A stretch of 64,000 bases of DNA, taken from assembly GCF_017654485.1 (NCBI RefSeq), contig NZ_CP061094.1, positions 62,001 through 126,000 on the forward strand, written 5' to 3'. The position numbers and the translations under genes are program-made. Below are positions 44,581 through 54,825 of the stretch, in pieces. Positions within the stretch are counted from its first letter, which is position 1, and every line of letters starts with the position of its first letter. The stretch is from Roseomonas marmotae. Lineage in GTDB: Bacteria > Pseudomonadota > Alphaproteobacteria > Acetobacterales > Acetobacteraceae. Under the pieces are notes generated by a model. That model did not search any database, was not told where the DNA came from, and saw only the letters and a list, made by a program, of their open reading frames with translations.

Positions 44581-45963
44581 CTAGCGGATTACGCCGTCGG
44601 CGCGCAGCTCGGATGCATAGTCATCCAGAACGGCGCTGAGTTTCCCTGCGAGAATGTCGACCTCTTCCGCCGTGATGGTCAATGGCGGAGACACCATCAG
44701 CCAGTCGCCATAGGCCCCGCGCGAGGTGCGGCGGCAGTAGAGCGCCAGCCCGCGCCGCAGGGCGAGCTGTTTCACCCGCTCCGGCGCCACCTTCTCCAGC
44801 GGGATCATCTGCCTGGTCTGCCGGTCCGCGACCAGCTCCACGGCCATCAGCAGGCCCTGGCCGCGCACATCGCCGATGATGGGGCTTTCCGCTGCCAGCG
44901 CATCCAGCCGCTGCCGCAGCAATGCGCCCATCCGGGCGGCATTGCCGACCAGGTCGGCCTCCTCGATCTCCCGCAGCACCGCCGCGCCCACGGCGCAGCT
45001 CATCACATGCGCGTTGTAGGTGAAGCCATGCATGAAGCCGCCGGATTCGGCCAGCACCCGCACCATCTCGGCGGAGACCAGGGCGGCGCCCAGCGGCGCG
45101 TAGCCGGCGGAAAGTCCCTTGGCCAGCACGGCGATGTCGGGCCGCGCATCCGGCCAGTGGTCGGCGGCCAGGAAGCGGCCGGTGCGCCCGGCGCCGCTCA
45201 TCACCTCGTCGAAGATCAGCTTCACGCCATGGCGCGTGCAGATCTCCCGCACCGCTGCGTAATAGGAATCCGGTGCCACCAGCGCGCCGGTCGCGAGGCC
45301 GCCGACCGGCTCCATGATGAAGGCCAGCACCGTCTCAGGCCCCTCGCGCAGGATGGCTTCCTCCAGCGCGGCGGCACAGGCGCGGGCATGGCTTTCCACG
45401 GTGTGGTTGGGCGGCAGGCGGTAGCTCAGCGGCGCCGGCACGCGCGGCACCGCACGCATCATCGGCCCGAAGACCTCATGCGCGTGCTCATCGCCGGAGA
45501 CGGAGAGGGCGCCGAGCGTATTGCCGTGATAGCCCGGCTGCCGCCCGATCACCTTCCAGCGCGAGGCCTCGCCGGTCGCGACGGCATATTGGCGCGCGAA
45601 TTTGATGGCGCTTTCCACCGCCTCCGACCCGCCGGAGACGATGAAGGCGCGGTCGAGGCCCGGCCCCGCGAGGCGGCCGAGGCGCTCGGCGAATTCCAGG
45701 TTGGCCTCGCTCTCGAACTGGCTGGGATAGGCGAAGACCGCCTTGCGAGCCTGCGCCTCCATCGCCGCGAGGATGCGCGGATGGCCGTGGCCGAGATTGC
45801 TCGCGACCGGGCCGGAGGAGGCGTCGAGATAGCGGTTGCCATCGGTGTCGATCAGCCAGATGCCCTCGCCCCGCGCGATGCGTGGCAGGCGGGGCGCGCC
45901 GGGCGGCCGCGTGAAGGCCTGCAGGCCGAAGCCGATCTCTGGAGAAGTCCGCGCGGCGTCCAT
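44581..45963 (-). CDS. Class III PLP-dependent aminotransferase
   Basis: A 460-residue omega-amino-acid/amine:pyruvate-type aminotransferase. Features are YLDASSGPVASNLGHGHP, a GGSEAVESAIKFARQY PLP-phosphate loop, PGYHGNTLGALSVSG, EPVGG, IFDEVMSGAGRTG and the PLP-binding Lys in LAKGLSAGYAPLGA. ATG 45963, with GGGGGA upstream, is chosen; the frame continues far upstream as a shadow. It is the first gene of the leftward operon with the binding protein and amidase, and divergent from a TetR regulator, so amine transfer precedes or follows amide hydrolysis in an uncharacterised catabolic route. Confidence 0.9.
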   Translation of the reverse strand: MDAARTSPEIGFGLQAFTRPPGAPRLPRIARGEGIWLIDTDGNRYLDASSGPVASNLGHGHPRILAAMEAQARKAVFAYPSQFESEANLEFAERLGRLAGPGLDRAFIVSGGSEAVESAIKFARQYAVATGEASRWKVIGRQPGYHGNTLGALSVSGDEHAHEVFGPMMRAVPRVPAPLSYRLPPNHTVESHARACAAALEEAILREGPETVLAFIMEPVGGLATGALVAPDSYYAAVREICTRHGVKLIFDEVMSGAGRTGRFLAADHWPDARPDIAVLAKGLSAGYAPLGAALVSAEMVRVLAESGGFMHGFTYNAHVMSCAVGAAVLREIEEADLVGNAARMGALLRQRLDALAAESPIIGDVRGQGLLMAVELVADRQTRQMIPLEKVAPERVKQLALRRGLALYCRRTSRGAYGDWLMVSPPLTITAEEVDILAGKLSAVLDDYASELRADGVIR

Positions 45964-46012
45964 GGAAGTCCGTCCCCCAATCCTGCTCCGGTCCACGTTG
46001 AGTTGATCGCAG

Positions 46013-46031
46013 TCTTGAGCACCGCGCAAGA
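46013..46031. promoter_or_regulatory. Possible TetR operator between the divergent genes
   Basis: TCTTG and CAAGA form a perfect 5-base inverted repeat with a 9-base spacer, 50 bases upstream of the aminotransferase ATG and 44 bases upstream of the TetR GTG. A plausible but weak operator candidate. Confidence 0.3.
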
Positions 46032-46074
46032 GACTTCCTCGCGGGCTGTGCTTTTGATATGAACCCGTCAGCGC

Positions 46075-46866
46075 GTGGGACTTCGGAAGGTCAGGAACCG
46101 CTTGGCACAGAAGCCTGGACCACGGTCCCGCCCCGCCCGCGCGGCGCCGGTTGCCGTGGGGCTGAGCCGCGAGGCGATCCTGGCCGCGGCCCTCGACGAG
46201 ATCGACAGCAAGGGCCTGGCCGGCTTCAGCCTCCGTGGCCTGGCGCGGTCGCTCGGCGTCAATGGCAGCGTGATCGTCTGGCATGTCGGCAACCGCGACA
46301 CCGTAATCGCGGAAGTCGTCAGGCTGGTGCTGCGGGACAGCGTGCCGCCCCGCCTGCCCGGACAATCCTGGCAGGACTGGCTGCGGAGCCTCTTCTCCCG
46401 CTTTCGCGACGCGGTGCGGCGCCACCCCAACACGGCGCCGCTGATCGGGGCCGATACCGTCGCCAACCTCCGCCCCGACCTCGCCCTGGTCGAGGCCGTG
46501 CTCTCCGTGCTGGTGGAGGCGGGGGTGCCGGATGAGCGCCTCTGCGAGACCTACAACGCGATCCAGGCGGCGCTCGTCGGCTTCGTGACGCAGGAGCTGG
46601 CGCGGATGCCGACGGAGGACCTGCCCTCCTGGCAGTCCAGCATCCAGGCCAATCTGGCGACGGTGGACACCGCGCGCTTTCCCCATGTCGCCCGGCTCCT
46701 GCCGCGCCTGACGAACCGTGCCTTCGTCCTGCGCTGGCAGAATGGCGCGGCCGCGCCGATGGACAGCAGCTTCGAGACCTTCGTGGACCTCATCCTGGCG
46801 GGGCTGGAGGCGTCGCTCCCCCGCGCGGGCAACCGGGGCGCCACGGGGGCGTTGACAAAGTCCTGA
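46075..46866 (+). CDS. TetR/AcrR-family regulator
   Basis: A 263-residue regulator. A basic N-terminal tail of about 28 residues precedes the HTH (LSREAILAAALDEIDSKGLAGFSLRGLARSLGVNGSVIVWHV, residues about 30-72). The C-terminal ligand domain is of the long TetR_C type. The start is GTG at 46075; a later start within the HTH is unlikely. It is divergent from the aminotransferase operon and is probably its regulator. The toxin-antitoxin pair starts 37 bases downstream and has its own Shine-Dalgarno sequence. Confidence 0.85.
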   Translation: MGLRKVRNRLAQKPGPRSRPARAAPVAVGLSREAILAAALDEIDSKGLAGFSLRGLARSLGVNGSVIVWHVGNRDTVIAEVVRLVLRDSVPPRLPGQSWQDWLRSLFSRFRDAVRRHPNTAPLIGADTVANLRPDLALVEAVLSVLVEAGVPDERLCETYNAIQAALVGFVTQELARMPTEDLPSWQSSIQANLATVDTARFPHVARLLPRLTNRAFVLRWQNGAAAPMDSSFETFVDLILAGLEASLPRAGNRGATGALTKS

Positions 46867-46903
46867 TTTGGGCATAGTCCAGATGCGGATGAAGGAGGCA
46901 GTC

Positions 46904-47434
46904 ATGCCGAGGGCTCTCGATGCCGTGCGCCGGCCCGTCGACCAGGGGCCCGGCCGCCTGGACCGGAGCCGCTTCCTGCCGGAGAACCGGCGGCGCCTGA
47001 GCGCGCCGGCGATGCGGACCTTCCTGGCCATCGCCGATCTCTGGGGGCTCGATGAGGCCCATCGCCTCCTGATCCTCGGCTGCCCCGCCCGCTCGACCTT
47101 CCATAAATGGGCCAAGACGGCGCGGGAGCATGGCGACCTCACCCTGGATGTGGACACCCTGACCCGCATCTCCGCGATCTTCGGCATCCACCAGGCCCTG
47201 GGCGTCCTGCACGGCACGGAGCGGGACGGGATCGCCTGGCTGCGGACCCCCCACCGCGCCACCCTCTTCGGCGGCAGGCCGCCGATCGACCTCGTCACCA
47301 GCGGCACGCAGGACGGGCTCATGGCCGTCCGGCGCTTCCTCGACGCCGCGCGGGGCGGCATCTACATGGAGCCGGTGGAGGCCCTGGACCGGAATTTCCG
47401 CCCCTACCGGGACGAGGACCTCGTCATCTCTTGA
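46904..47434 (+). CDS. Xre/MbcA/ParS-type antitoxin
   Basis: A 176-residue antitoxin of the Xre family paired with RES toxins. The middle is an HTH-like region (MRTFLAIADLWGLDEAHRLLILGCPARSTFHKWAK). The C-terminal toxin-binding region (DUF2384-like) includes WLRTPHRATLFGGRPPIDLVTSG and a final AVRRFLDAARGG. AAGGAGG precedes ATG 46904 at the ideal distance, so the longer frame from 46868 is rejected. Its stop overlaps the TTG start of the RES toxin by 4 bases. Antitoxins of this class usually repress their own operon. Confidence 0.85.
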   Translation: MPRALDAVRRPVDQGPGRLDRSRFLPENRRRLSAPAMRTFLAIADLWGLDEAHRLLILGCPARSTFHKWAKTAREHGDLTLDVDTLTRISAIFGIHQALGVLHGTERDGIAWLRTPHRATLFGGRPPIDLVTSGTQDGLMAVRRFLDAARGGIYMEPVEALDRNFRPYRDEDLVIS

Positions 47435-48105
47435 GCGACGTCTTCTCGGCGGCGCCGTCCCCCTCCCACCGGCTGATCCCCTCCCGCTTCCCGCCCATCG
47501 GGCTCTTCGACACCGTGGCCACGGCCGCCGATGCCGAGGCGGTCATGGAACTCGCGGGCTGGACCAATGACCGCCTGGTGGAGGAGCGCCTGTGGCGGCT
47601 CCCTCAGGAGGAATGGGTCTATGGGCGGGCGAATTCCAGCGTCGTGATGGCGTCCTTCCTGCACGTCCCGCCCGGGGGGGCGCGCTTCAACGGCCCGGAT
47701 CTCGGCGCCTGGTATGCCGCGGCCGCACTGCCGACGGCGGCCTTCGAGGTCGCCCACCACCTGCGCCGCGAGGCCGTGGCGACCGGCGCCGCCGTGCTGG
47801 AGCGCGACTACCGCGCCTATACGGCCGGGCTCGCGGGCTCCTACCTCGATATCCGTGGCCAGCAGGCGGAGCGGGCCGGCGCCTACGACCCCGCCAGCTA
47901 CGCCGCCTCGCAGGCGCTGGGGGAGGGCATCCGCGCCTCCGGCGGCGCGGGCATCATCTATAACAGTGTGCGGCACGCCGGCGGCGTCAACATCGCCGCC
48001 CTCCGGCCGCGCAACATCCTCCGCGTCACCCAGGCCGACCACTGGCGCCTGAGCGTCGAGGCCGCGTCCCCCCGCATCCGGCTCGCGAGGCTGGGCGGGC
48101 GGTGA
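47431..48105 (+). CDS. RES-domain toxin
   Basis: A 224-residue RES toxin. The conserved residues of the family are visible: Arg85 (GGARFNGPDL), Tyr95 (WYAAAAL), Glu106 (AAFEVAHH) and Ser179 (IIYNSVRH). Characterised RES toxins (MbcT, PP_2434-type) degrade or phosphorolyse NAD+. The start is TTG at 47431 inside the antitoxin stop (TTGA), so translation depends on the antitoxin. A second frame across this region starting at 47107 is open but lacks a start with a Shine-Dalgarno sequence. Confidence 0.85.
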   Translation: MSDVFSAAPSPSHRLIPSRFPPIGLFDTVATAADAEAVMELAGWTNDRLVEERLWRLPQEEWVYGRANSSVVMASFLHVPPGGARFNGPDLGAWYAAAALPTAAFEVAHHLRREAVATGAAVLERDYRAYTAGLAGSYLDIRGQQAERAGAYDPASYAASQALGEGIRASGGAGIIYNSVRHAGGVNIAALRPRNILRVTQADHWRLSVEAASPRIRLARLGGR

Positions 48106-48187
48106 GGCGATGCGGCCGCGTGACGGCTGCCTGAAACCCGCATGCCCCAGGCGCTTGCCACCTCTCCACCGCTCCTCTAGAGGATGG

Positions 48188-48362
48188 GCGCCGGTTTCCG
48201 AGAGGAACTAACAGGGAATCCGCCCGAGGCCCGTGAGGGCCGAGGAAACGGAACTGCCCCCGCAACTGTAGGCGGCGAGCCCGATCCGAACACGCCACTG
48301 GGAGCCATCCCGGGAAGGCCGGATGGAGCGTTGACCCGCCAGTCAGGAGACCTGCCGGCTTG
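48188..48362 (+). ncRNA. Cobalamin (B12) riboswitch
   Basis: The conserved parts occur in order: GCCGGTTTCC (about 48190), GGGAATCCGC (48214), GGAAACGGAACTGCCCCCGC (48243), AACTGTAGGCGGCGAGC (48264), GCCACTGGG (48294), CGGGAAGGC (48311), and AGTCAGGAGACCTGCCGG (48341-48358), whose end pairs back to the first element. It is the canonical adenosylcobalamin-class element on the + strand. It ends 160 bases before the binding-protein ATG and should switch off the importer operon when cobalamin is plentiful. Confidence 0.93.
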
Positions 48363-48522
48363 TGCAACTGACTGACCGGCGGGGTGTCCGGGGAGGATGT
48401 CGATGTTCTGTTCGCACCGCATGTCATGGCGGTCCGCTTTCGCGCGCCAGCGCCGCCGCAGGCCTGCGCCATGGCCTCTCCATCTCCGGCCGTCATCCCT
48501 GGCCGGACATGGAAGAATGACC

Positions 48523-49533
48523 ATGATGCTGTCGCGCCTCGCCCTCCTGGTGGCGGGCCTCGGCCTGCCGCTCTCCGCCGCCTGGGCGGAGCCCACGCGC
48601 TATCCCCTGACGGTGGAGAATTGCGGCCACACGCTGCGCTTCGAGGCCGCGCCGCACAACGTCGTCACCATCGGCCAGTCCGCGACCGAGATCCTCTATG
48701 CCCTGGGCGCGGGCGACCGCATGGCCGGCACGGCGCTGTGGTTCAACGACGTGCTGCCGGAGTTCCGCGCGCAGAACGACAGGGTTCCGCGCCTGGACAA
48801 CAACGCCCCCAGCTTCGAATCCGTCATCAACAAGCGCCCGGGTCTGGTGGCCACGCAGTTCGAGTGGATGATCGGCCCGCAGGGCGTGGTCGGCACGCGC
48901 GAGCAGTTCCATGAGCTCGGCGCGGCCACCTACATCATGCCCGCCGACTGCGAGGGCAAGAACAACCTGGTGGGCGCCGACGGCACCCGCACCGCGCCCT
49001 TCAGCACGGAGGCGCTCTACAAGGGCATCGCGCAGCTCGCGGAGATCTTCGACCGGCAGGACCGGGGCGCGGCGCTGGTGGCCGGGCTGCGGAAGCGGGA
49101 GGAAGCGGCGGTCGCGCGCGCGAAGTCGCTGAACCTGCCGGATGCCTCGGCGGTCTTCTGGTTCTCCTCCGCCGACCTGGACCTGGACCCCTATATGGCG
49201 GGCCAGAAGGGCATCCCGGGCTACATGATGCGCACGCTCGGCCTGCGGAACGTGGTGCAGTCGGATGAGGAATGGCCGACCGTGGGGTGGGAGACCATCG
49301 CCCGCGCCAACCCCTCCGTCATCGTCATCGCCCGCATGGACCGCCGCCGCTTCCCGGCCGATGACTTCGAGAAGAAGCTGGCCTTCCTGAAGTCCGACCC
49401 GGTGACGCGGGAGATGGAGGCGGTGAGGAACAACCGCATCGTCATCATCGACGCCCATGCCATGCAGGCCACCATCCGCCTGGTGGACGGGCTGGAGGCG
49501 CTGACCGAAGCCATGGCCAAGCTGCGCCCGTGA
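48523..49533 (+). CDS. btuF: BtuF-like periplasmic cobalamin/metal-chelate binding protein
   Basis: A 336-residue family-III periplasmic binding protein (Fe/B12 type) with a signal peptide ending in AAWAEP (about residue 24). Features are VVTIGQSATEILYALGAGDRMAG, a second-lobe VIVIARMDRR and LTEAMAKL at the end. Because of the riboswitch upstream, cobalamin or cobinamide is the likely ligand, though the family also binds siderophores (ENCG near the N terminus is common in siderophore binders). ATG 48523 has GGAAGA 6 bases upstream; an ATG at 48517 is too close to it. It starts the coupled operon with the permease and ATPase. Confidence 0.8.
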   Translation: MMLSRLALLVAGLGLPLSAAWAEPTRYPLTVENCGHTLRFEAAPHNVVTIGQSATEILYALGAGDRMAGTALWFNDVLPEFRAQNDRVPRLDNNAPSFESVINKRPGLVATQFEWMIGPQGVVGTREQFHELGAATYIMPADCEGKNNLVGADGTRTAPFSTEALYKGIAQLAEIFDRQDRGAALVAGLRKREEAAVARAKSLNLPDASAVFWFSSADLDLDPYMAGQKGIPGYMMRTLGLRNVVQSDEEWPTVGWETIARANPSVIVIARMDRRRFPADDFEKKLAFLKSDPVTREMEAVRNNRIVIIDAHAMQATIRLVDGLEALTEAMAKLRP

Positions 49534-50575
49534 CTGCCGGGCTCGCTCGCCTGCTGGGCAGGCTGGCATTGCACGGCGCCTGGATCGCGGCGGTGCTCGC
49601 CGCCGCCATCCTCGCCGGCATCTGCATCGGCGAGACGGCGATCCCCCCCGGCGTGGTCTTCCAGGCACTGGCCAACAAGCTGTTCGGCGCCGGCTATCCC
49701 CTCGACCGGATCGACGAGGGCATCGTCTGGAACTACCGGCTGACGCGCGCCATCGTCGCGGCCTGCTGCGGCGCGGGGCTGGCGGTCTCGGGCGTCATCC
49801 TGCAGGCGCTGCTGCGGAACGCGCTGGCCGATCCCTATCTGCTGGGCATCTCCGCCGGCGCCTCCACCGGCGCGGTGCTGGTGACGGTGGCAGGGCTGGG
49901 GGCGGGGGCGGTGTCGCTTTCCCTCGGCGCCTTCGGCGGCTCGCTGGCCGCCTTCCTGCTGGTGGCCCTGCTGGCCCATGCCTCGGGCGGCGGGGTGGGG
50001 CTGCGCGGGGCCGGGCAGATCGTGCTGGCGGGCATCGCCGGTTCCCAGCTCTTCAACGCATTGACGGCCTTCATCATCACCCGCTCCGCCAGTGCCGAGC
50101 AGGCGCGCGGCATCATGTTCTGGCTGCTCGGCAACCTCAGCGGCGCGCGCTGGGACAATGTGGGCATGGCGGTGCCGGTGGCACTGGCTGTCACGCTCAT
50201 CTGCCTGTGGCAGGCGCGGGCGCTGGATGCCTTCACCTTCGGCACGGATTCCGCCATCTCCCTCGGCGTGCCGGTGCGGCGGGTACAGGCGCTGCTGATC
50301 CTCGCCGCCTCCCTGGCCACGGCGGTGATGGTCAGCATCGTCGGCTCCATCGGCTTCGTCGGGCTGGTGGTGCCGCATGCGGCGCGCTTCATCACGGGCG
50401 TGCGGCATGTCCGGCTGGTGCCGGCGGCGGCGCTGATGGGCGCCATCTTCCTGATCGCGGCGGATGTCATCTCGCGCATCGCCGTGAAGGGGCAGGTGCT
50501 GCCGATCGGCGTCATCACCGCGCTGGTGGGCGCGCCGGTCTTCGCGCTGATCCTGGTGCGGCGGAGGCCGGCCCG

Positions 50576-50579
<4 letters not shown>
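49530..50579 (+). CDS. btuC: BtuC/FecCD-type ABC permease
   Basis: A 349-residue permease with about ten membrane segments of the FecCD family. Landmarks are NYRLTRAIVAACCGAGLAVSG, LRNALADPYLLGISAGAS and FVGLVVPHAARFITG. The start is GTG at 49530, overlapping the binding-protein stop by 4 bases. It forms a homodimer channel for the chelate delivered by the upstream product and is powered by the ATPase downstream. Confidence 0.88.
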
Positions 50580-51340
<761 letters not shown>

Positions 51341-51344
51341 AAGA

Positions 51345-51776
51345 ATGCCGATGCGACTGCTGCTTCTGCCCCTGCTGCTCCTCGCCACGACCGCGCATGC
51401 CGAGGTGCATGAGGTGAGGATGCTGAACCGCAATGCCACCGGCGGGATGGTCTACGAGCCGGACTACCTGCGCCTGCAACCCGGCGACCGCGTGAAGTTC
51501 GTCGCCACGCATGTGACGCATAACGCCGCCACCATCCCGGCGATGCTGCCGGAGGGCGCCGCGCCCTTCAAAACCCGCATCAACGAGGAAATCGAGATCG
51601 CCTTCGATGCCCCCGGCTTCTATGGCATCCAGTGCATCCCGCACTACGCCATGGGCATGGTGATGCTGGTGCAGGTGGGGGACCGGCCCGCCGATGCCGC
51701 CGTCATCCCCGCGACGCTGCCGGCGCGCGTGAAGCAGCGCTTTGGCGAGATCATCGCCCGCGCCATGGCGGAGTAG
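51345..51776 (+). CDS. Pseudoazurin-type cupredoxin
   Basis: A 143-residue secreted type I copper protein. The signal peptide is residues 1-19 (LLLLPLLLLATTAHA). The copper ligands are His59 (VTHNAATI), Cys97, His100 and Met105 (CIPHYAMGM), matching the pseudoazurin pattern. Pseudoazurins carry electrons in the periplasm, for example to denitrification enzymes. Its location 4 bases after the importer ATPase, in the cobalamin-controlled operon, is unusual. ATG 51345 is chosen over the frame from 51303 because the signal peptide begins there. Confidence 0.85.
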   Translation: MPMRLLLLPLLLLATTAHAEVHEVRMLNRNATGGMVYEPDYLRLQPGDRVKFVATHVTHNAATIPAMLPEGAAPFKTRINEEIEIAFDAPGFYGIQCIPHYAMGMVMLVQVGDRPADAAVIPATLPARVKQRFGEIIARAMAE

Positions 51777-51781
51777 CGCCC

Positions 51782-52573
51782 TCAGCCACCGCCCGCGGGC
51801 CTGGCGCAGGACAGCACGAAGCTGTTCCAGATGCCGACGCGCAGCTTCTGCCGCAGCGGCGCGCCCCGCCGCTGTGCCGCGTGCGGGCCGCGCGGGCGCT
51901 CCAGACGGAAATCGGTGAAGCCTGCTTCCTCCAGCATCCGGCGCAGCGGCTCCGGCCGCAGGCCGTCGCGGAAGAAGACCTGCCGCTGGATGGCCTCATG
52001 CGCCGCCATGTCCACCGCCGGCCCCGTGGCGCCCTGGCGCGCGGCCAGCCAGTCGGACAGCATGAGCCGGAGGCGCCCGGTGCGGGAGAGCCGTACATAG
52101 TCGCCATCCGCGATCACCACGCGCCCGCCGGGGCGCAGCACCCGGTACCAGTCCCGGAAGGCCGCCGCCGGGTCCACCAATGTCCAGACCAGATGGCGGC
52201 TGACCACGGCGTCGTAATGGTTGTCCGGCTCTCGCGTCTCCTCGGCATCGCCCAGGAAGAGGCGCAGCCCCGGCGCGCCGGCATGCTTGGCGCGGGCGCG
52301 CAGCAGCATGGCCTCGGTCAGATCCAGACCCGTCACCTCGCAGCCCATGCCCAGCAGCACGCGGGTGACTTCCCCGGTGCCGAAGGCGAGTTCCAGCACG
52401 CGCCGGGCATCGGCGCCCATATGGGCGCGCAGCAGCGCGGCCCAGGCATCGCGCTCCCCGGCGGTCTTCATGCCGTGGCCGGGGGAGAGGTCGAAGGTCT
52501 CGGCGCGGCGGGTCCAGTATTCCCGGATCTCGTCCTTCAGGGTGAAGTTGGCGCCTTGCATGGGGCAGGACAT
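51782..52573 (-). CDS. Class I SAM-dependent methyltransferase
   Basis: A 263-residue methyltransferase. Motif I is VLELAFGTGEVTRVL, motif II GLDLTEAM and motif III-like YRVLRPGGRVVIADGDY, all typical of the UbiE/small-molecule methyltransferase group. The substrate is unknown. It is convergent with the pseudoazurin gene, 5 bases apart. The start is uncertain: ATG 52573 (used here) or ATG 52561; both have only a weak Shine-Dalgarno sequence. Confidence 0.8.
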   Translation of the reverse strand: MSCPMQGANFTLKDEIREYWTRRAETFDLSPGHGMKTAGERDAWAALLRAHMGADARRVLELAFGTGEVTRVLLGMGCEVTGLDLTEAMLLRARAKHAGAPGLRLFLGDAEETREPDNHYDAVVSRHLVWTLVDPAAAFRDWYRVLRPGGRVVIADGDYVRLSRTGRLRLMLSDWLAARQGATGPAVDMAAHEAIQRQVFFRDGLRPEPLRRMLEEAGFTDFRLERPRGPHAAQRRGAPLRQKLRVGIWNSFVLSCARPAGGG

Positions 52574-52721
52574 CCCCTGGTGGCCGGCGCCTGTCAATCC
52601 ACAGCCCGCGCCTGCGCTTCTATCGCGGAATGCAACTTACATGACTTGATTTTGCGTTACGCGTTAAATACGACTGGAGGGGCGCTCCTCGCTTATGAGG
52701 CGTAGAACGGATACCTCTCCC

Positions 52722-53393
52722 ATGAAGAAGCTGGCTGGTGCAGCCCTCGCGGTTCTCTCACTTGGCGCGGCCATGCCGGCCCAGGCGCAGAATCCGCTGT
52801 CGGGCGTGAATCTGGAACTGGGCGTGACGGGCGGCACGCTGGGCATCGGCCCGGAACTGAACATCAAGCCGCAGTCATGGCCCCTGGGCCTCCGCCTGAA
52901 CTACACCACCTTCGATTTCGACCGTGACTTCAGCGTCAACGGGGTCAACTACAACGGCACGCTGGACCTCTCCTCCTTCGGCGCCACGCTGGACTTCTAT
53001 CCTTTCCGGACCGGCTTCCGGGTGAGCGCGGGCCTTCGCTACAGCGATGACTCGGTCGACCTGACGGGCCACACGGAACGGAACTTCCGCTACAAGGGCA
53101 CCACCATCGCGGGCTCCGATCTCGGCACGCTGTATGGCGATGTCACCTACAACAAGATCAAGCCCTATCTCGGCCTGGGCTACACCTATGCCTTCCTGGG
53201 CGGCCGCCTGCCGGTGTCGCTCGATGTCGGCGCCACCTATCTCGGCAACCCGGATGTCAATCTGCGTGCCGATGCCGGTGCTCCGGCGATTGCCGCCGCC
53301 TATGTGGAGAGCAAGCGCCACGACCTGGAGCGCAAGATGGACAACTACAAGTTCTATCCGGTAATCCAGCTTTCCATCGCCTACCGCTTCTGA
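52722..53393 (+). CDS. Outer membrane beta-barrel protein
   Basis: A 223-residue protein. The signal peptide is MKKLAGAALAVLSLGAAMPAQA (about 22 residues). The rest alternates polar and aromatic/hydrophobic residues in short beta strands (LELGVTGGTLGIG, LRLNYTTFDFD, VSAGLRYSDD, PYLGLGYTYAF) and ends in YRF, the terminal aromatic expected for outer membrane insertion. It looks like an 8-strand OmpW/OmpA-type barrel without a periplasmic domain. An upstream AT-rich segment (52630-52680) probably holds the promoter. About 270 bases without a gene follow. Confidence 0.8.
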   Translation: MKKLAGAALAVLSLGAAMPAQAQNPLSGVNLELGVTGGTLGIGPELNIKPQSWPLGLRLNYTTFDFDRDFSVNGVNYNGTLDLSSFGATLDFYPFRTGFRVSAGLRYSDDSVDLTGHTERNFRYKGTTIAGSDLGTLYGDVTYNKIKPYLGLGYTYAFLGGRLPVSLDVGATYLGNPDVNLRADAGAPAIAAAYVESKRHDLERKMDNYKFYPVIQLSIAYRF

Positions 53394-54825
53394 CATACCG
53401 CTTCTGACACGGGGCACGGGAAAGCCTGGCGGGTCATCCTGGCGGGCCTTCCGCGCGTCATCCTCACCTGCCGCCGGCTTCCCCGGCCTCGGGCTGTCCC
53501 GGCGCCGCCGGAGGTCGCATATTGCCCGGCATGCTTCCTGACTGGACGAACCCCTTGCCGTGACCACCACCGCGCGGCACCCGCGCATGGCGAACCGGAT
53601 GATCACCGAGGCACCAGCCGCCTTGCCTATCCGGCTGTTCAGCGAGGGCTGTCAGCCTACACAGATTAGTGTGCCAAATCCAAAATCGCGCTTGCTATGT
53701 GGAACCTCGGGTCGGACGAGTTTTGCGCGTGCCGATTTGCCTTGGGAAATGCCGTTTCTATCCCGTCCTTGATACTTTCCGGCCACGCATTGAAAATCGC
53801 CTTGACCACTTCGACATATGCGATGTCCGCTGTATCGAGTGCTTTCAACAAAAGATTACCCGGTGTTGCGTGCGCAGCTGTCAAGAGGGTAATTTTTTCT
53901 TCGTCGTTGAAGCCTAGATTTTTCAAAGCCTTTAGATATTCCACAAAAACTTTAGAATTCCCTGACTGCGCGGCAAAACTCAGTCCTGAGGAAGATCGGT
54001 TCATCAGCCGGTCGACCGTGGTACGAGGGACTTCAAGTTCCGCCAGGATCTTGGCACAGGCGGCCACGGCTTCAGCCTGATTATGTACCAGTGCCTCGTA
54101 AAGCATCTCTCGTTCTGCCAGATCAGCGAATTTTCCGTTGCGATCATTCTCATCGAGGGTTCTCCAGCGCCCGCCGATGTCCTGGATCAGGGATGGATAG
54201 CCGTCGGACAGGGCACGCGCGAAGATCGTTTCGTCGCTCTCTTCGAGAAGGTATTTTTTGTCCGGGCATTCCAGGGCAACATCGCTGATCGCGTTGATAA
54301 GCTTGCACCCGACATTGGGGTCTGTTGCAGTCAGGTTTGCCCAATCGGGAAAGAAGCTGCTGAGATTCTTCTTCAGCAGCACATCTGCGGTCTTTACTTT
54401 GATAAAATTATCATCGTTGGTGATGTTCGGATCGTAAGTGGTGATGAAGATCGGCCCGCCGGCATTGCTGATGTCCACCGAGACGGCCATGACGTGCGTC
54501 CCGGTGGTCAACAGGATCTTGGTGTATAGGTGTCCTTTCTTTTGCATCGTGTGGACCAGATCACACATGTAGTCCCCGATGCGATCTTCCGACATGAGTT
54601 TCCTCAGTGGATGCGCCGATCGAGCCATGTACTGGTAGAATTCCTTTTCGTCTTTATCGAAGGTGGATTCACCATCGGCGCTCTGTCCGTTGAAGTGCTT
54701 CGCAATCGATTCGGTGGATGACGCGACGTTCTTGAGGAATTCTTCTGCGCCTAAATTCAGGTAGGATACAGCAAGAGTCCTGCAAGTAATTGCTTCACCA
54801 TCTGTTGTTTCAGCCTTGCCATTTA

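Noticed and set aside
43384..46062. An 892-residue open frame antisense to the binding protein and aminotransferase
   Set aside because: It is rich in Arg, Gly, His and Gln without any recognised domain, typical of antisense frames in GC-rich DNA, and the minus strand carries clear genes.
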